Shown here piece after piece: positions 14,447 through 25,800 of a stretch of DNA of 46,544 nucleotides. Under the pieces are notes generated by a model. The model did no database searches. It was not told the DNA's origin and saw only the letters and a program-made list of their open reading frames with translations. Position 1 is the stretch's first letter. Every line of letters starts with the position of its first letter. This stretch comes from Lentzea jiangxiensis (GTDB lineage Bacteria > Actinomycetota > Actinomycetes > Mycobacteriales > Pseudonocardiaceae), in NCBI RefSeq assembly GCF_900104175.1, contig NZ_FNIX01000032.1, positions 1 to 46,544 on the forward strand, written 5' to 3'. The position numbers and the translations under genes are program-made.

Positions 14447-17400
14447 ATGGTTCAGCGCACCCCTGACGAGTGGCGGGACCTGCTTCGCGGGGTGTCGGCG
14501 GCCGAAGGGGAACGGCTGCTCCTCGCGGAGGTACGCGCGCAGGTGGCGGCGCTGGTGGACGCGGACACCGCCGAGACGTTCGACTCCGGCCTGTCCTGGC
14601 AGCGGCTGGGCGTGCGGGGCGGCGTCGCGTCGCGGCTGCTGGCGCGGTTGGGCGAGACGGTGGGGCCGCAGCTGTCCGCTGTCGTGTACTTCGGCCAACC
14701 CACTCCCGCGGCGCTGGCCGGACACCTGCGCCGGGTCGTCCTGGGTGAGCTGCCGGACGAAGCCGACGTCTCGGTCGTAGCTGCGGACGAGCCGATCGCG
14801 ATCCTGGGCATGGCGTGTCGCTTTCCGGGAGGCGTTGCCTCGCCCGAGGACCTGTGGGACCTGCTGCTCGCGGAGCGGTGCGCGGTCTCCGACCTGCCGC
14901 AGGACCGGGGGTGGGATCTCGACCTGTTGTGCGGACAGGATTCGGAACGACCGGGCGGCAGCGTCGCCCGGCGCGGCGGGTTCATCGACGGCGGGGTGGA
15001 CTTCGACCCGGAGTTCTTCGGCATCTCGCCGCGCGAAGCGGTCGCGATGCACCCCCACCAGCGGCTGCTGCTCATCGCGGCACACGAGGCGATCGAGCGG
15101 GCCGGCCTGCCGGTCACCGATCTCCGCGGCACCGATGTCGGTGTGTTCGCCGGAGCGGCCGGTCCGGAGTACGGCCCGCACTGGCACCGGCCGACCGAGG
15201 AAGTGCGCGGAATGCTGCTCCTGGGCACCGAGCCGAGTGTGGTATCGGGCCGCGTCTCGCACGCGTTCGGGTTCGAAGGTCCTTCCCTTACCGTGCACAC
15301 CGCGTGCTCGTCGTCTCTGGTGGCGGTGCACCTCGCTTCTTCCGCCCTGCTGCGCGGGGAGTGTTCGCTGGCACTCGCCGGTGGTGTCAGCTATCACACC
15401 GGACCCGGTGTCTTCACCGAGTTCAGCAGGCAGGGTGCGCTCTCCGCCGACGGGGTGTGCAAGCCCTTCTCCGCCGCCGCGGACGGCACGGGCTGGGGCG
15501 AGGGCGTCGGCGTGCTGGTGCTCGCCCGGCTGTCCGAGGCGGTGCGCAACGGGTATCCGGTGCTGGCGGTCGTCCGGGGCAGCGCGGTGAACCAGGACGG
15601 CGCGAGCAACGGGCTGACGGCGCCGAGCGGGCCCGCGCAGGAGAAGGTCATCCGGCAGGCGCTGGCCGCCTCCGGGCTAACCGTCGAAGACGTCGACGTC
15701 GTGGAGGCGCACGGCACCGGCACCCGGCTCGGCGACCCGGTGGAGGCGAGTGCGCTGCTGGCGACCTACGGGCGCCGCGGTGCGGATGTCCCGCCTGCGT
15801 TGCTCGGATCGGTGAAGGGCAACCTCGGGCACACGATCGCCGCCGCGGGAGTGGCCGGTGTCATCAAGATGGTGCAGGCGCTGCGGCACGGCGTCGTGCC
15901 GAGGACGCTGCACGCCGACGAGCCGAACCCGTTGGTCGACTGGTCGTCCGGAGCGGTGCGGCTCGCGACCGAGCGGGCCGCGTGGCCGTCGGCGGGACGT
16001 CCGCGCAGGGCAGCCGTCTCGTCGTTCGGCATGAGCGGTACCAATGCCCACGTTGTCCTGGAACAGGCTGCGGAGCCCGTACTGGATGACGTGCCCGCCG
16101 ATCCTGCGGCGTTGCCGGCGTTGCCGTTCGTCGTGTCCGCGAAGTCCGCCGACGCCTTGGCCGGGCAGGTGGAACGACTGCGGTCGTGGCTCGGTGACCA
16201 ACCTCTGGTCGATGTCGCCTGGTCGCTCGCCAACCGTCGTGCCGCGTTCGGGCACCGGGTCGTGGTGGCGGCGGGGGATCGCGATGAGCTGCTGGCGGGA
16301 TTGGCCACCGCCACACCGGTCCGGGCGGTCGACGGCCGCACCGCGTTGCTGTTCGCGGGTCAGGGTTCGCAGCGGGTGGGTATGGGGTTGGGGCTGGTTG
16401 CGGCGTTCCCGGTGTTTCGTGAGGCCTGGGATGCGGTGTGGGCGGAGTTCGGGCTGTCCGGCTCGGAGGTCGTGGGTTCTGGTGTGTGTTTGGGTGACAC
16501 GGGTTTTGTTCAGCCGGCGTTGTTCGCGGTTGAGGTGGCGTTGTTCCGGTTGCTGGAGAGTTGGGGTGTGCGGCCGGATTTTGTTGCGGGGCATTCGGTT
16601 GGTGAGTTGGCGGCGGCGCATGTGGCTGGTGTTTTGTCGTTGCGGGACGCGTGTGTGCTGGTTGGTGCGCGGGCGCGGTTGATGGGGGCGTTGCCTCGTG
16701 GTGGGGCGATGGTGTCGGTGCGGGCCAGTGAGGCGGAGGTTGGGTCGCATCTTGGTGATGGGGTGTCGATCGCGGCGGTGAACGGGCCGCGCTCGGTGGT
16801 GCTGTCGGGCGTGGAAGAGGCCGTGCTCGAGGTGGCGCAACGGTGGGGTTTCAAGCGGTTGCGGGTCAGTCATGCTTTCCACTCGGTGTTGCTGGAGCCG
16901 ATGCTGGACGAGTTCCGTGTGGTGGCTGAAGGTGTGACGTATTCGGCGCCGGAGATTCCGGTGGTGTCGTCGGGTGATGTGACGTCGCCGGAGTACTGGG
17001 TGCGGCAGGTGCGGGAGCCGGTTCGGTTCCTGGATGTTGTGCGGGAGCTGGAGTCGGCGGGGGTGCGGTCCTTTGTGGAGGTTGGACCGGGCGCGACGCT
17101 GACCGCGCTGGCACAGGACTGCGTGCGAGAACCGGCGGATCTCGGGTTCGTCCCGATGATCAGGAAGGGGACGGCCGAGGTGTCCGGCGTCGTCGCGGCG
17201 TTGGGCGAGGTTTTCGCGCGCGGCGTGCCGGTGGACTGGGACGCCTTCTTCGCCGGTCGTGGAGCGCGGCCCGTCGATCTGCCCACCTATGCGTTCCAGA
17301 GCCGGAAGTACTGGATGTCGTCGTCGTCGGGGAGCGGCAGCGGCCACCCTCTGCTGGACGCCGTGGTTGCGCTCGCCGACGGCGGGCTCCTCTGCTCCGG

Positions 17401-19756
17401 CCGGCTGTCGGCCGGGCGCGTGCCGTGGCTGGCCGACCACGAGGTGCAGGGGGCGCTGGTCGTTCCGGGTGTCGCCCTGCTCGAACTCGCCGGGTTCGCC
17501 GCGGACCGCGTCGGCTGCGAGGTGGTCGAGGAGCTGACCATCCAGTCGCCGTTGCTGTTGCCCGAGCAGGGTGAGCTCGAGATCCAGCTCGTCGCACGGG
17601 CGGCGGACGAGTCGGGACGTCGGCCGTTCGCCCTGCACTCGCGCGTTGACGAGGAGTGGGTCGAGAACGCCCTGGGTGTGGTGGCGCCGGGTCGGGGTGC
17701 GATGACCGGGCTCGGCGAGTGGCCGCCAGCCGGGGTCGAACCGGTGGCGGTCACCGGGCTCTACGACGAGCTGGCTGAGGCAGGGCTGCGCTACGGGCCG
17801 TCGTTGCGGGGAGTCCGGAGGGCGTGGCGGCGGGAGGGCGAGGTCTTCGCCGAGGTCGGCCTGCCGAAGGAGGTCGGCGCGTCCGGGTTCGCGGTGCACC
17901 CGGCCCTGCTCGACGCGGCGCTGCACGTGGTGGGCTTGCTGCGGCCGGAGACGGCGGGATCGGTGCCGTTCTCGTGGAACGACGTGTCGCTGCATGGCCG
18001 GGGCGCGACGGTGCTGCGGGTCCGGCTGGCCGAGACGGTCGCCGGAGCGGTGACCTTGCGGGCGGACGACGGCACTGGCCGCCCGGTGTTGTCGGTGGAG
18101 TCGTTGTCCGTGCGGCCGCTGTCGGCCGAGCGGCTCCGGCGGGTCGATTCGCTGTTCCGGGTGGAGTGGCTTCCCGGCGGTTCCGCCGGTGTGCCGGACG
18201 AGGTGTTCGAGGTCGCGTCCGGGACGGACGTGCGAGCGGCGGTGACCGCGACGCTGGCGCGAGTGCGGGCCTGGCTGGCGGAGCACCGCGACAGGACGTT
18301 GACGGTGTGGACCCGTGGCGCGGCCGCGGATCGGGCCCAGGCGGCGGTGCGGGGACTGCTGCGGTCGGCGCAGGCGGAGCATCCGGGCCGGTTCACCCTG
18401 GTCCACGGCGACGCGCCCGTCGTGGTCGAGGACGAGCCGGAGGTGCTGGTCCGCGACGGCCGGGTCTTCGTGCCCAGATTGGCTCGCGCGAAGGCCGAGC
18501 CGCGGCCGGTGTTCGATCCGGACGGCACGGTGCTGATCACGGGTGCCTCGGGTGTTCTGGGTGGGTTGGTCGCTCGTCATCTGGTGGCGCGGCACGGTGT
18601 CCGGCACCTGGTGCTGCTCAGCCGCAGTGGTGCGGGTGTGGACGGTGTGGACGCGGTTCCGGTGGCCTGCGACGTGGCCGACCGGGACGCGGTGGCGGCG
18701 GTGCTCGACGCGATTCCGGCAGCGCACCCCCTGACCGCGGTGATCCACGCGGCCGGTGTGCTGGACGACGGCGTGATCGGGTCGCTGACCCCGGACCGGG
18801 TCGACGCGGTCCTGCGGCCCAAGGCCGACGGCGCCTGGCATCTGCACGAGCTGACGCGTGGGCTCGACCTGTCGGCGTTCGTCCTGTTCTCGTCGGTGGC
18901 GGGGACGGTGGGCAGCCCGGGGCAGGCCAACTACGCCGCGGCGAACGCTTGTCTCGACGCACTGGCCGAACTGCGGCACGAACAGGGGTTGCCCGCGGTG
19001 TCGCTGGCGTGGGGCCTGTGGGCGGACGGCATGGGCGCGAAGGCCGACCGGTCCAGGACGAGCCGGCTTGGCCTGGCCGCGATGTCCGCTGACGAGGGGC
19101 TGGCGCTGTTCGACGCGGCGCTGGGTGCCGGCGAGCCGGTCCTGGTGCCGGCTCGGCTCGATCCAGCAGGGTTGCGGGAGGCACCGGTGCTGCTGCGCGG
19201 GCTGATCGCGGCGCGGCGCCCGAAGGTCGCCGAAGCCGAGAAGCCGGTCGCCGAACGGCTGGCCGGGCTGACTGCGGCCGAACAGCTCCGCTTCGTCGTC
19301 GATCTCGTCCGCAGCCGCGCCGCCGCGGTGCTCGGCCACGCTACGACGGACGCCGTTGAGGAAACCAGGGCCTTCCGCGATCTCGGCTTCGACTCGCTCT
19401 CGGGGGTGGACCTGCGCAACGCGCTCAGCGCGGCGACGGGGCTGAGGTTGCCGGCGACCGTGGTGTTCGACCACCCGACCCCGGTCGCACTGGCCGAGCG
19501 GTTGCTGCTGGACCTGGTCGATCGCGGCGCCCCGGAAGCTCATCCGGTGCTGGCCGAGTTGGACCGCCTCGAAGCAGGGCTTCGTGCCGCCGAACCCGAC
19601 GAGCTCCTGCTGAGCGCGGTGACCTCGCGCCTGCAGATCCTCCTGACCAGGTGGAGCGACAAGCGCCGAGCGGCGGAACCGGTGGACGACGAGATCGAGG
19701 TGGCCGGTGCGGACGAGCTGCTCGACCTCATCGACGCCGAGTTCGGCAGATCCTGA
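14447..19756 (+). CDS. Type I PKS 1: degenerate ACP-KS-AT(malonyl)-DH-KR-ACP
   Basis: A 1769-residue, single-module PKS. Residues about 10-90 look like an ACP, but the phosphopantetheine serine is lost (LGVRGGV, Gly58 where Ser is expected). KS has Cys287 (TACSSS) and both catalytic His regions (EAHGTGT, NLGHT). AT has GHSVG (Ser717) and HAFH (809-812), indicating malonyl-CoA. DH has His998 in HEVQGALVVP and Asp1156 in HPALLDAALH. KR has TGASGVLG (from 1365), an LDD motif (B-type) and Tyr1496. ACP has Ser1650 in GFDSL. A C-terminal docking helix region ends the protein. The module should add a C2 unit processed to an enoyl thioester. The start ATG at 14447 has a GAAGGAG box 9 bases upstream; longer in-frame versions are less likely. 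There is no loading AT or KSQ, so the starter enters in trans. Confidence 0.93.
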   Translation: MVQRTPDEWRDLLRGVSAAEGERLLLAEVRAQVAALVDADTAETFDSGLSWQRLGVRGGVASRLLARLGETVGPQLSAVVYFGQPTPAALAGHLRRVVLGELPDEADVSVVAADEPIAILGMACRFPGGVASPEDLWDLLLAERCAVSDLPQDRGWDLDLLCGQDSERPGGSVARRGGFIDGGVDFDPEFFGISPREAVAMHPHQRLLLIAAHEAIERAGLPVTDLRGTDVGVFAGAAGPEYGPHWHRPTEEVRGMLLLGTEPSVVSGRVSHAFGFEGPSLTVHTACSSSLVAVHLASSALLRGECSLALAGGVSYHTGPGVFTEFSRQGALSADGVCKPFSAAADGTGWGEGVGVLVLARLSEAVRNGYPVLAVVRGSAVNQDGASNGLTAPSGPAQEKVIRQALAASGLTVEDVDVVEAHGTGTRLGDPVEASALLATYGRRGADVPPALLGSVKGNLGHTIAAAGVAGVIKMVQALRHGVVPRTLHADEPNPLVDWSSGAVRLATERAAWPSAGRPRRAAVSSFGMSGTNAHVVLEQAAEPVLDDVPADPAALPALPFVVSAKSADALAGQVERLRSWLGDQPLVDVAWSLANRRAAFGHRVVVAAGDRDELLAGLATATPVRAVDGRTALLFAGQGSQRVGMGLGLVAAFPVFREAWDAVWAEFGLSGSEVVGSGVCLGDTGFVQPALFAVEVALFRLLESWGVRPDFVAGHSVGELAAAHVAGVLSLRDACVLVGARARLMGALPRGGAMVSVRASEAEVGSHLGDGVSIAAVNGPRSVVLSGVEEAVLEVAQRWGFKRLRVSHAFHSVLLEPMLDEFRVVAEGVTYSAPEIPVVSSGDVTSPEYWVRQVREPVRFLDVVRELESAGVRSFVEVGPGATLTALAQDCVREPADLGFVPMIRKGTAEVSGVVAALGEVFARGVPVDWDAFFAGRGARPVDLPTYAFQSRKYWMSSSSGSGSGHPLLDAVVALADGGLLCSGRLSAGRVPWLADHEVQGALVVPGVALLELAGFAADRVGCEVVEELTIQSPLLLPEQGELEIQLVARAADESGRRPFALHSRVDEEWVENALGVVAPGRGAMTGLGEWPPAGVEPVAVTGLYDELAEAGLRYGPSLRGVRRAWRREGEVFAEVGLPKEVGASGFAVHPALLDAALHVVGLLRPETAGSVPFSWNDVSLHGRGATVLRVRLAETVAGAVTLRADDGTGRPVLSVESLSVRPLSAERLRRVDSLFRVEWLPGGSAGVPDEVFEVASGTDVRAAVTATLARVRAWLAEHRDRTLTVWTRGAAADRAQAAVRGLLRSAQAEHPGRFTLVHGDAPVVVEDEPEVLVRDGRVFVPRLARAKAEPRPVFDPDGTVLITGASGVLGGLVARHLVARHGVRHLVLLSRSGAGVDGVDAVPVACDVADRDAVAAVLDAIPAAHPLTAVIHAAGVLDDGVIGSLTPDRVDAVLRPKADGAWHLHELTRGLDLSAFVLFSSVAGTVGSPGQANYAAANACLDALAELRHEQGLPAVSLAWGLWADGMGAKADRSRTSRLGLAAMSADEGLALFDAALGAGEPVLVPARLDPAGLREAPVLLRGLIAARRPKVAEAEKPVAERLAGLTAAEQLRFVVDLVRSRAAAVLGHATTDAVEETRAFRDLGFDSLSGVDLRNALSAATGLRLPATVVFDHPTPVALAERLLLDLVDRGAPEAHPVLAELDRLEAGLRAAEPDELLLSAVTSRLQILLTRWSDKRRAAEPVDDEIEVAGADELLDLIDAEFGRS
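14477..14740 (+). other. Degenerate N-terminal ACP-like domain of PKS1
   Basis: The segment keeps ACP landmarks (an LLAEVRAQVAAL helix, a 'LG' turn and a PTPAALAGHL helix), but the LGFDSL attachment motif reads LGVRGG, so no phosphopantetheine can be attached. It sits where a loading ACP would be expected and may be a relic or a protein-docking element. Confidence 0.7.
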
Positions 19757-19801
19757 ACCTGTCACAACGCCGGTGCGCCGGTTGCGAGGGAGACACCTTA
19801 G

Positions 19802-22800
19802 ATGGCTGAGGAAGCCAAGCTCGTCGAGTACCTCAAGCGGGTCACGGCCGATCTGAGGTCGGCGCACCGCAGGCTGCGTGAGCTTGAGTCGGCGGACCAG
19901 GAACCCATCGCGATCATCGGTATGAGCTGTCGCTATCCCGGCGGTGTCGCGTCCCCCGACGACCTGTGGGATCTCGTGGAGTCGGGCAGGGGCGGCGTCT
20001 CCGGCTTCCCCGCCGACCGGGGTTGGGACCTTGACGGTTTGTACGATCCTGATCCGGATCGTGCGGGTACGTCGTACACGCGTGCGGGTGGGTTCCTGCA
20101 CGATGCGGCGGAGTTCGATGCGGAGTTCTTCGGGATCTCGCCGCGTGAGGCGTTGGCGATGGATCCGCAGCAGCGGTTGTTGCTGGAGACCGCGTGGGAG
20201 GTGTTCGAGCACGCGGCCATCAACCCGGTCGAGGTGCGCGGCAGTCGGACCGGCGTGTTCGCCGGCATGATGTACCACGACTACGCCACCGGCGCGGACG
20301 CCGTGCCTGCCGAGCTGGAGGGTTTCTTCGCCAGTGGTGGCTCGGGCAGCGTCGCATCCGGGCGGATCTCCTACGTGTTCGGGTTGGAGGGTCCGGCGGT
20401 CACGGTGGACACGGCGTGTTCGTCGTCGTTGGTGGCGCTTCATCTTGCGGCGCAGGCGTTGCGGCAGGGGGAGTGCACGATGGCGCTCGCCGGTGGTGTC
20501 ACGGTGATGGCCACTCCCCGCACGTTCGTCGAGTTCTCCCGGCAGCGCGGGCTTTCTCCGGACGGTCGGTGCAAGTCGTTCGCTGCGGGGGCGGACGGCA
20601 CCGGCTGGTCCGAGGGCGTCGGAATGCTGCTGGTGGAACGGTTGTCGGACGCGCGGCGCAACGGTCGCCGGGTCCTCGCTGTGATCCGCGCGTCGGCGAT
20701 CAACCAGGACGGTGCGTCGAACGGGTTGACGGCGCCGAATGGTCCGTCGCAGCAGCGGGTGATTCGTCAGGCGTTGGCGGGTGCGCGGCTGGAGCCGTCC
20801 GATGTGGATGTTGTGGAGGCGCATGGCACCGGTACGCGGCTCGGGGATCCGATTGAGGCGCAGGCGTTGCTGGCGACGTACGGCCAGGGCCGGGATCGGG
20901 ATAGGCCGTTGTGGCTGGGGTCGGTGAAGTCGAACATCGGGCACACGCAGGCGGCCGCGGGTGTGGCCGGTGTGATCAAGATGGTGCAGGCGATGCGGCA
21001 CGGTGTGCTGCCGCGGACATTGCACGTGGACGAACCGTCGCCGCAGGTGGACTGGTCGGCTGGTGACGTCCGGCTGCTGACCGAAGCTGTTGTCTGGCCC
21101 GGAGATCGGGTACGCCGAGCCGGTGTGTCGTCGTTCGGCGTGAGTGGCACCAACGCGCACGTCATCCTGGAGCAGGCACCCGAGCCCGCACCGGCCGCGA
21201 CACCCGCCGCACCGCCGGTGCTGCCTGTTCTGCTCTCCGCCCGCACCCCCGAAGCGCTCCACGAGCAGGCTGCACGGGTGCGCGCGGCCGCGGCCGACGC
21301 GCCACCGGTGGACGTTGCGCACCTGCTCGCGACCGGACGTGCCGCGCTGGAGCACCGCGCCGTCGTCATCGCCGCGGACCGGGAAGGGATGGACCGCGGG
21401 CTAGCCGCGCTGGCGGGCAACGCCCCGGCGGCCGGTCTGGTGCGCGGCGTCGCCCGGCCGCGCAATCCCGTGGTGTTCGTCTTTCCCGGCCAGGGGTCGC
21501 AGTGGGCGGGCATGGCCGTGGACCTCCTGGACGCGTCACCCGTGTTCGCCGAACGCATGCGGGAGTGTGCCGCCGCGCTCGCCCCGCACGTGCGGTGGTC
21601 GCTCTTCGACGTCCTGCGCAGCGGAGCCGATCTGGATCGGGTCGACGTGGTGCAGCCGGCGTTGTGGGCGGTGATGGTCTCTCTGGCGACGTTGTGGCAG
21701 GCCCACGGCGTGGTACCGGACGCGGTGGTCGGGCACTCCCAGGGCGAGATCGCCGCCGCGTGCGTGGCGGGAGTGTTGTCTCTGGCCGACGGCGCCCGCC
21801 TGATCTCCCTGCGCAGCCAGGCGCTGACCGAGCTGTCCGGCCTCGGCGGGATGGCCTCGATCGCGCTGCCCGCCGACGACGTCCGAGACCGGATCTCCGG
21901 GTTCGAAGGCCGCGTGGGCATCGCCGCGATCAACGGGCCTCGTGCCGTCGTCGTGTCCGGTGACCCGCGGGCGCTCGACGACCTGGTGACAGCGTGCCTG
22001 TCCGACGGTGTCCGGGCCCGGTTGATCCCCGTCGACTACGCCGCGCACTCACCGCAGGTGAAACGGATCCGCGACCGGCTGCTCGAACTGGCCGCACCCG
22101 TCCAGCCTCGCTGCCCGGAGCTTCCGTTCCTGTCGACGGTGACCGGTGACTGGGTTCGGGGGGCCGAGCTGGACGCCGGCTACTGGTACCGGAACCTCCG
22201 CGAGACCGTGCGCTTCGCGGACGCCACCGCGCTGCTCGTCGAGCAGGGCTTCGGCACCTTCGCCGAGATCGCCCCACACCCCGTGCTGTCGGCCGCGATC
22301 GCCGAACACCTGCCGGAGGACGGTGTCGCTCTCGGCACGCTGCGCCGTGACGACGGAGGCCTCGACCGGTTCCTCACCGCACTGGCCGAGGCACACGTGC
22401 ACGGCGTGCCGGTGGACTGGCGGCCGATCTTCACCGGTCGCGCGGCGCCCGCACTTCGGCTGCCCTCCTACCCCTTCCAGCGCGAGCGCTTCTGGCTCAA
22501 CGCCGGGCGACCCGAGCAGGCGGGGGTGGAGTCCTGGCGGTACCGGATCACGTGGACCGAGCTGACCGGCACCTCGACGACCGCTTCCGGCCGGTGGCTC
22601 GCGGTGCTCCCGGAGGCGGCGGGCGAGTGGGAACGCGCCGTGCTGGCCGCCGCCGGTGCGGACGTGGTCGAGGTGCGCGTCGGACCCGAAACTGGTCGCG
22701 ACGAGATCGCGGCCAGGCTCGGCGACGTGGGACCGGTGGACGGCGTCCTCGCGTTGCTGGACCTCGAACCACTGGTCGCACTGGTCCAGGCGCTTGGAGA

Positions 22801-25800
22801 CGCCGACGTCCACGCCCCGCTGTGGTGCGGGACGCGCGGAGCGGTGTCCGTCGGTGCGGGCGACCGGCCGGCGGCGCCGCTCGCCGCCCGGATCTGGGGG
22901 CTCGGCAGGGTCGCCGCTCTCGAACACCCCGCGCGGTGGGGCGGTCTGATCGATCTGCCCGAGGTGGTGGACGAAGCCGTGGCCCGCGGGCTGCGCGAGG
23001 TGCTCGGCGGGACCGAGGACCAAGTGGCGGTGCGCGCCTCGGGGACGTTCGTCCGGCGGCTGGTCCGGGCCGGCGCCCCGCGGTCCGGTGACTGGCAGCC
23101 GAACGGCACGATGCTGATCACCGGTGGAACGGGTGCTCTGGGTGCGCACGTCGCGCGGTGGGCGGCGCGAGCAGGGGCCGAACACCTGGTGCTCGTCAGC
23201 CGCCGGGGCCTGGCGGCGCCCGGTGCGGCCGAGCTGCGGGACGAACTGGCCGAGCTGGGTGCGCAGGTGACCGTCGCGGCGTGCGACGTCGCCGACCGGG
23301 ACGCACTGGCCGGCTTGCTGTCGGAGATACCGAAGGTCGACGCGGTCGTGCACGCCGCGGGCGTGCTCGACGACGGCGTCCTCGACTCGCTCGAACCGCA
23401 CCGGCTCGCCGAGGTGTTGCGCCCCAAGGTCGACGCCGCGCTGAACCTGCACGAGCTCACCTCGGGGCTCTCCGCGTTCGTGGTCTTCTCGTCGCTGGCC
23501 GGCGCCATCGGCGGAGCGGGGCAGGCCAACTACGCGGCGGGCAACGCGTTCCTCGACGCACTCGCGGAACAGCGCCGCGCCGACGGCCTGCCCGCAACCT
23601 CGATCGCCTGGAGTGTGTGGGGCGGTGGTAGCGGCATGGTCACCGCCACGGCCGAGAGTCAGCTGCGAGCGCGCGGCGTCACCCCGATGTCCCCCGCCCG
23701 CGCTGTCCTCGCTCTGCGCCAAGCCATTGCGGACGACGAGATCACTCTCGTCGTCGGCGACGTGGACTGGGAGCGGTTCGCCGCCTCGTTCACCGCTGTG
23801 CGGCCGAGTCCGCTGCTGGACCTCCTGCCCGAGGCACGCGCCACCGCCGGACGCGCCACGACCGAACGGCTGTCCGGACCCGATCGCGACCAGGCGCTCA
23901 TCGACCTCGTGCACGGCCACGTCGCCGCCGTGCTGGGACACCGCGACCCCGCGGGAATCCCGGCCGGGCGGGCGTTCCGGGACCTCGGCATCGACTCGCT
24001 GGCCGCCGTCGAGCTGCGCAACCGGCTCAGCGCCGAGACCGGACTTCGCCTGCCGGCGACCGTTGTCTTCGACCACCCGAATCCCGAGGCGCTCGTCGCC
24101 CACCTCAGGGCGGAGCTCTTCGGTGCCGGCGACCTCACCGACGAGCAGACCACCACGGCCGCGGACGAGCCGATCGCCATCATCGGCATGGCGTGCCGGT
24201 TCCCCGGTGGCGTGCGGTCACCGGACGACCTCTGGCGGCTCGTGGTGGGTAGCGGCGACGCGGTCTCGGCGTTCCCGGTCGATCGCGGGTGGGACCTCGG
24301 CGGTGCCGTGCACCCGGAGATCGGCGGGTTCCTGCACGATACGGCGGAGTTCGACGCGAAGTTCTTCGGGATCTCGCCGCGTGAGGCGTTGGCGATGGAT
24401 CCGCAGCAGCGGTTGTTGCTGGAGACCGCGTGGGAGGTGTTCGAACGGGCGGGTCTCGACGCGCATTCGTTGCGCGGCAGCCGGACCGGCGTCTTCGTCG
24501 GTTCGAACCTCCAGGACTACGTGACAGTCCTGAACCAGGCGGGGGCCGGCCTGGACGACCACGTGCTGACGGGCAACGCGGCCAGCGTCGTGTCCGGGCG
24601 GATCTCGTACGCGTTCGGGTTGGAGGGTCCGGCGGTCACGGTGGACACGGCGTGTTCGTCGTCGTTGGTGGCGCTTCATTTTGCGGCGCAGGCGTTGCGG
24701 CAGGGGGAGTGCACGATGGCGCTCGCCGGTGGGGTGACCGTGATGTCCACGCCAGGGGTGTTCGTGGAGTTCTCGCGGCAGGGTGGGCTGCCGGCCGACG
24801 GTCGGTGCAAGTCGTTCGCTGCGGGGGCGGACGGTACGGGGTGGTCCGAGGGTGTCGGGTTGTTGTTGGTGGAGCGGCTTTCGGATGCGCAGCGGTTGGG
24901 GCATCGGGTGCTGGCGGTGGTGCGTGGTTCCGCGGTGAACCAGGACGGTGCGTCGAACGGGTTGACGGCGCCGAATGGTCCGTCGCAGCAGCGGGTGATT
25001 CGTCAGGCGTTGGCCGGTGCGCGTTTGTCCACTGAGGACGTCGACGTGGTGGAGGCGCACGGAAGTGGCACGCCGCTGGGCGATCCGATCGAGGCGCAGG
25101 CGTTGCTGGCGACGTACGGCCAGGGCCGGGATCGGGATAGGCCGTTGTGGCTGGGGTCGGTGAAGTCGAACATCGGGCACACGCAGGCGGCCGCGGGTGT
25201 GGCCGGTGTGATCAAGATGGTCCAGGCGATGCGGCACGGCGTGCTGCCGCGGACGCTGCACGTGGACGAACCCTCATCGCACGTGGACTGGTCGGCCGGT
25301 GACGTCCGGCTGCTGACGGAGGCCGTTGCGTGGCCTGGGGAGCGGGTCCGTCGGGCTGGTGTGTCGGCGTTCGGGGTGAGCGGAACGAACGCGCACGTGA
25401 TCCTGGAACAGGCGCCGGTTCGGCAGGCCGCCGAGGTGATGCCGCTGCCGGTCGTACCAGTGGTGTTGTCGGCGAAGTCGGCTGAGTCGCTGATCGAGCA
25501 GGCGCACCGGTTGAGGTCGTCGCTGGGCGAGTGGAGTCTCGCGGACATCGGCCGCTCGCTCGCCGGACGGGTGGCTTTCGACCACCGCGCTGCGGTGGTG
25601 GCGGGTGATCAGGACGCGGTGTCAGCCGGATTGGCTGAGGCGGTGCCGGTTCGGGCCGCCGGAGGGAAGACCGCGTTCCTCTTCGGCGGAAAGGGTTTGC
25701 CGCACGCGGACGTGGGCGTGGAGCTGGCTGCGGCGTTCCCGGCGTTCCGCGAGGCCTGGGAGGAGGTCCAGGCCGAACTCGGTTCCGCCGGAGGCGCTCA

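Noticed and set aside
14477..14740. N-terminal domain of PKS1 as a functional loading ACP
   Set aside because: The phosphopantetheine serine is replaced by glycine.
15677..21355. Very long open frame on the minus strand opposite PKS1/PKS2 (about 1890 codons), and similar long minus frames elsewhere
   Set aside because: Shadow of GC-rich coding sequence: product is Arg/His/Gln/Pro-rich, no family motifs, and the opposite strand carries complete PKS domains.
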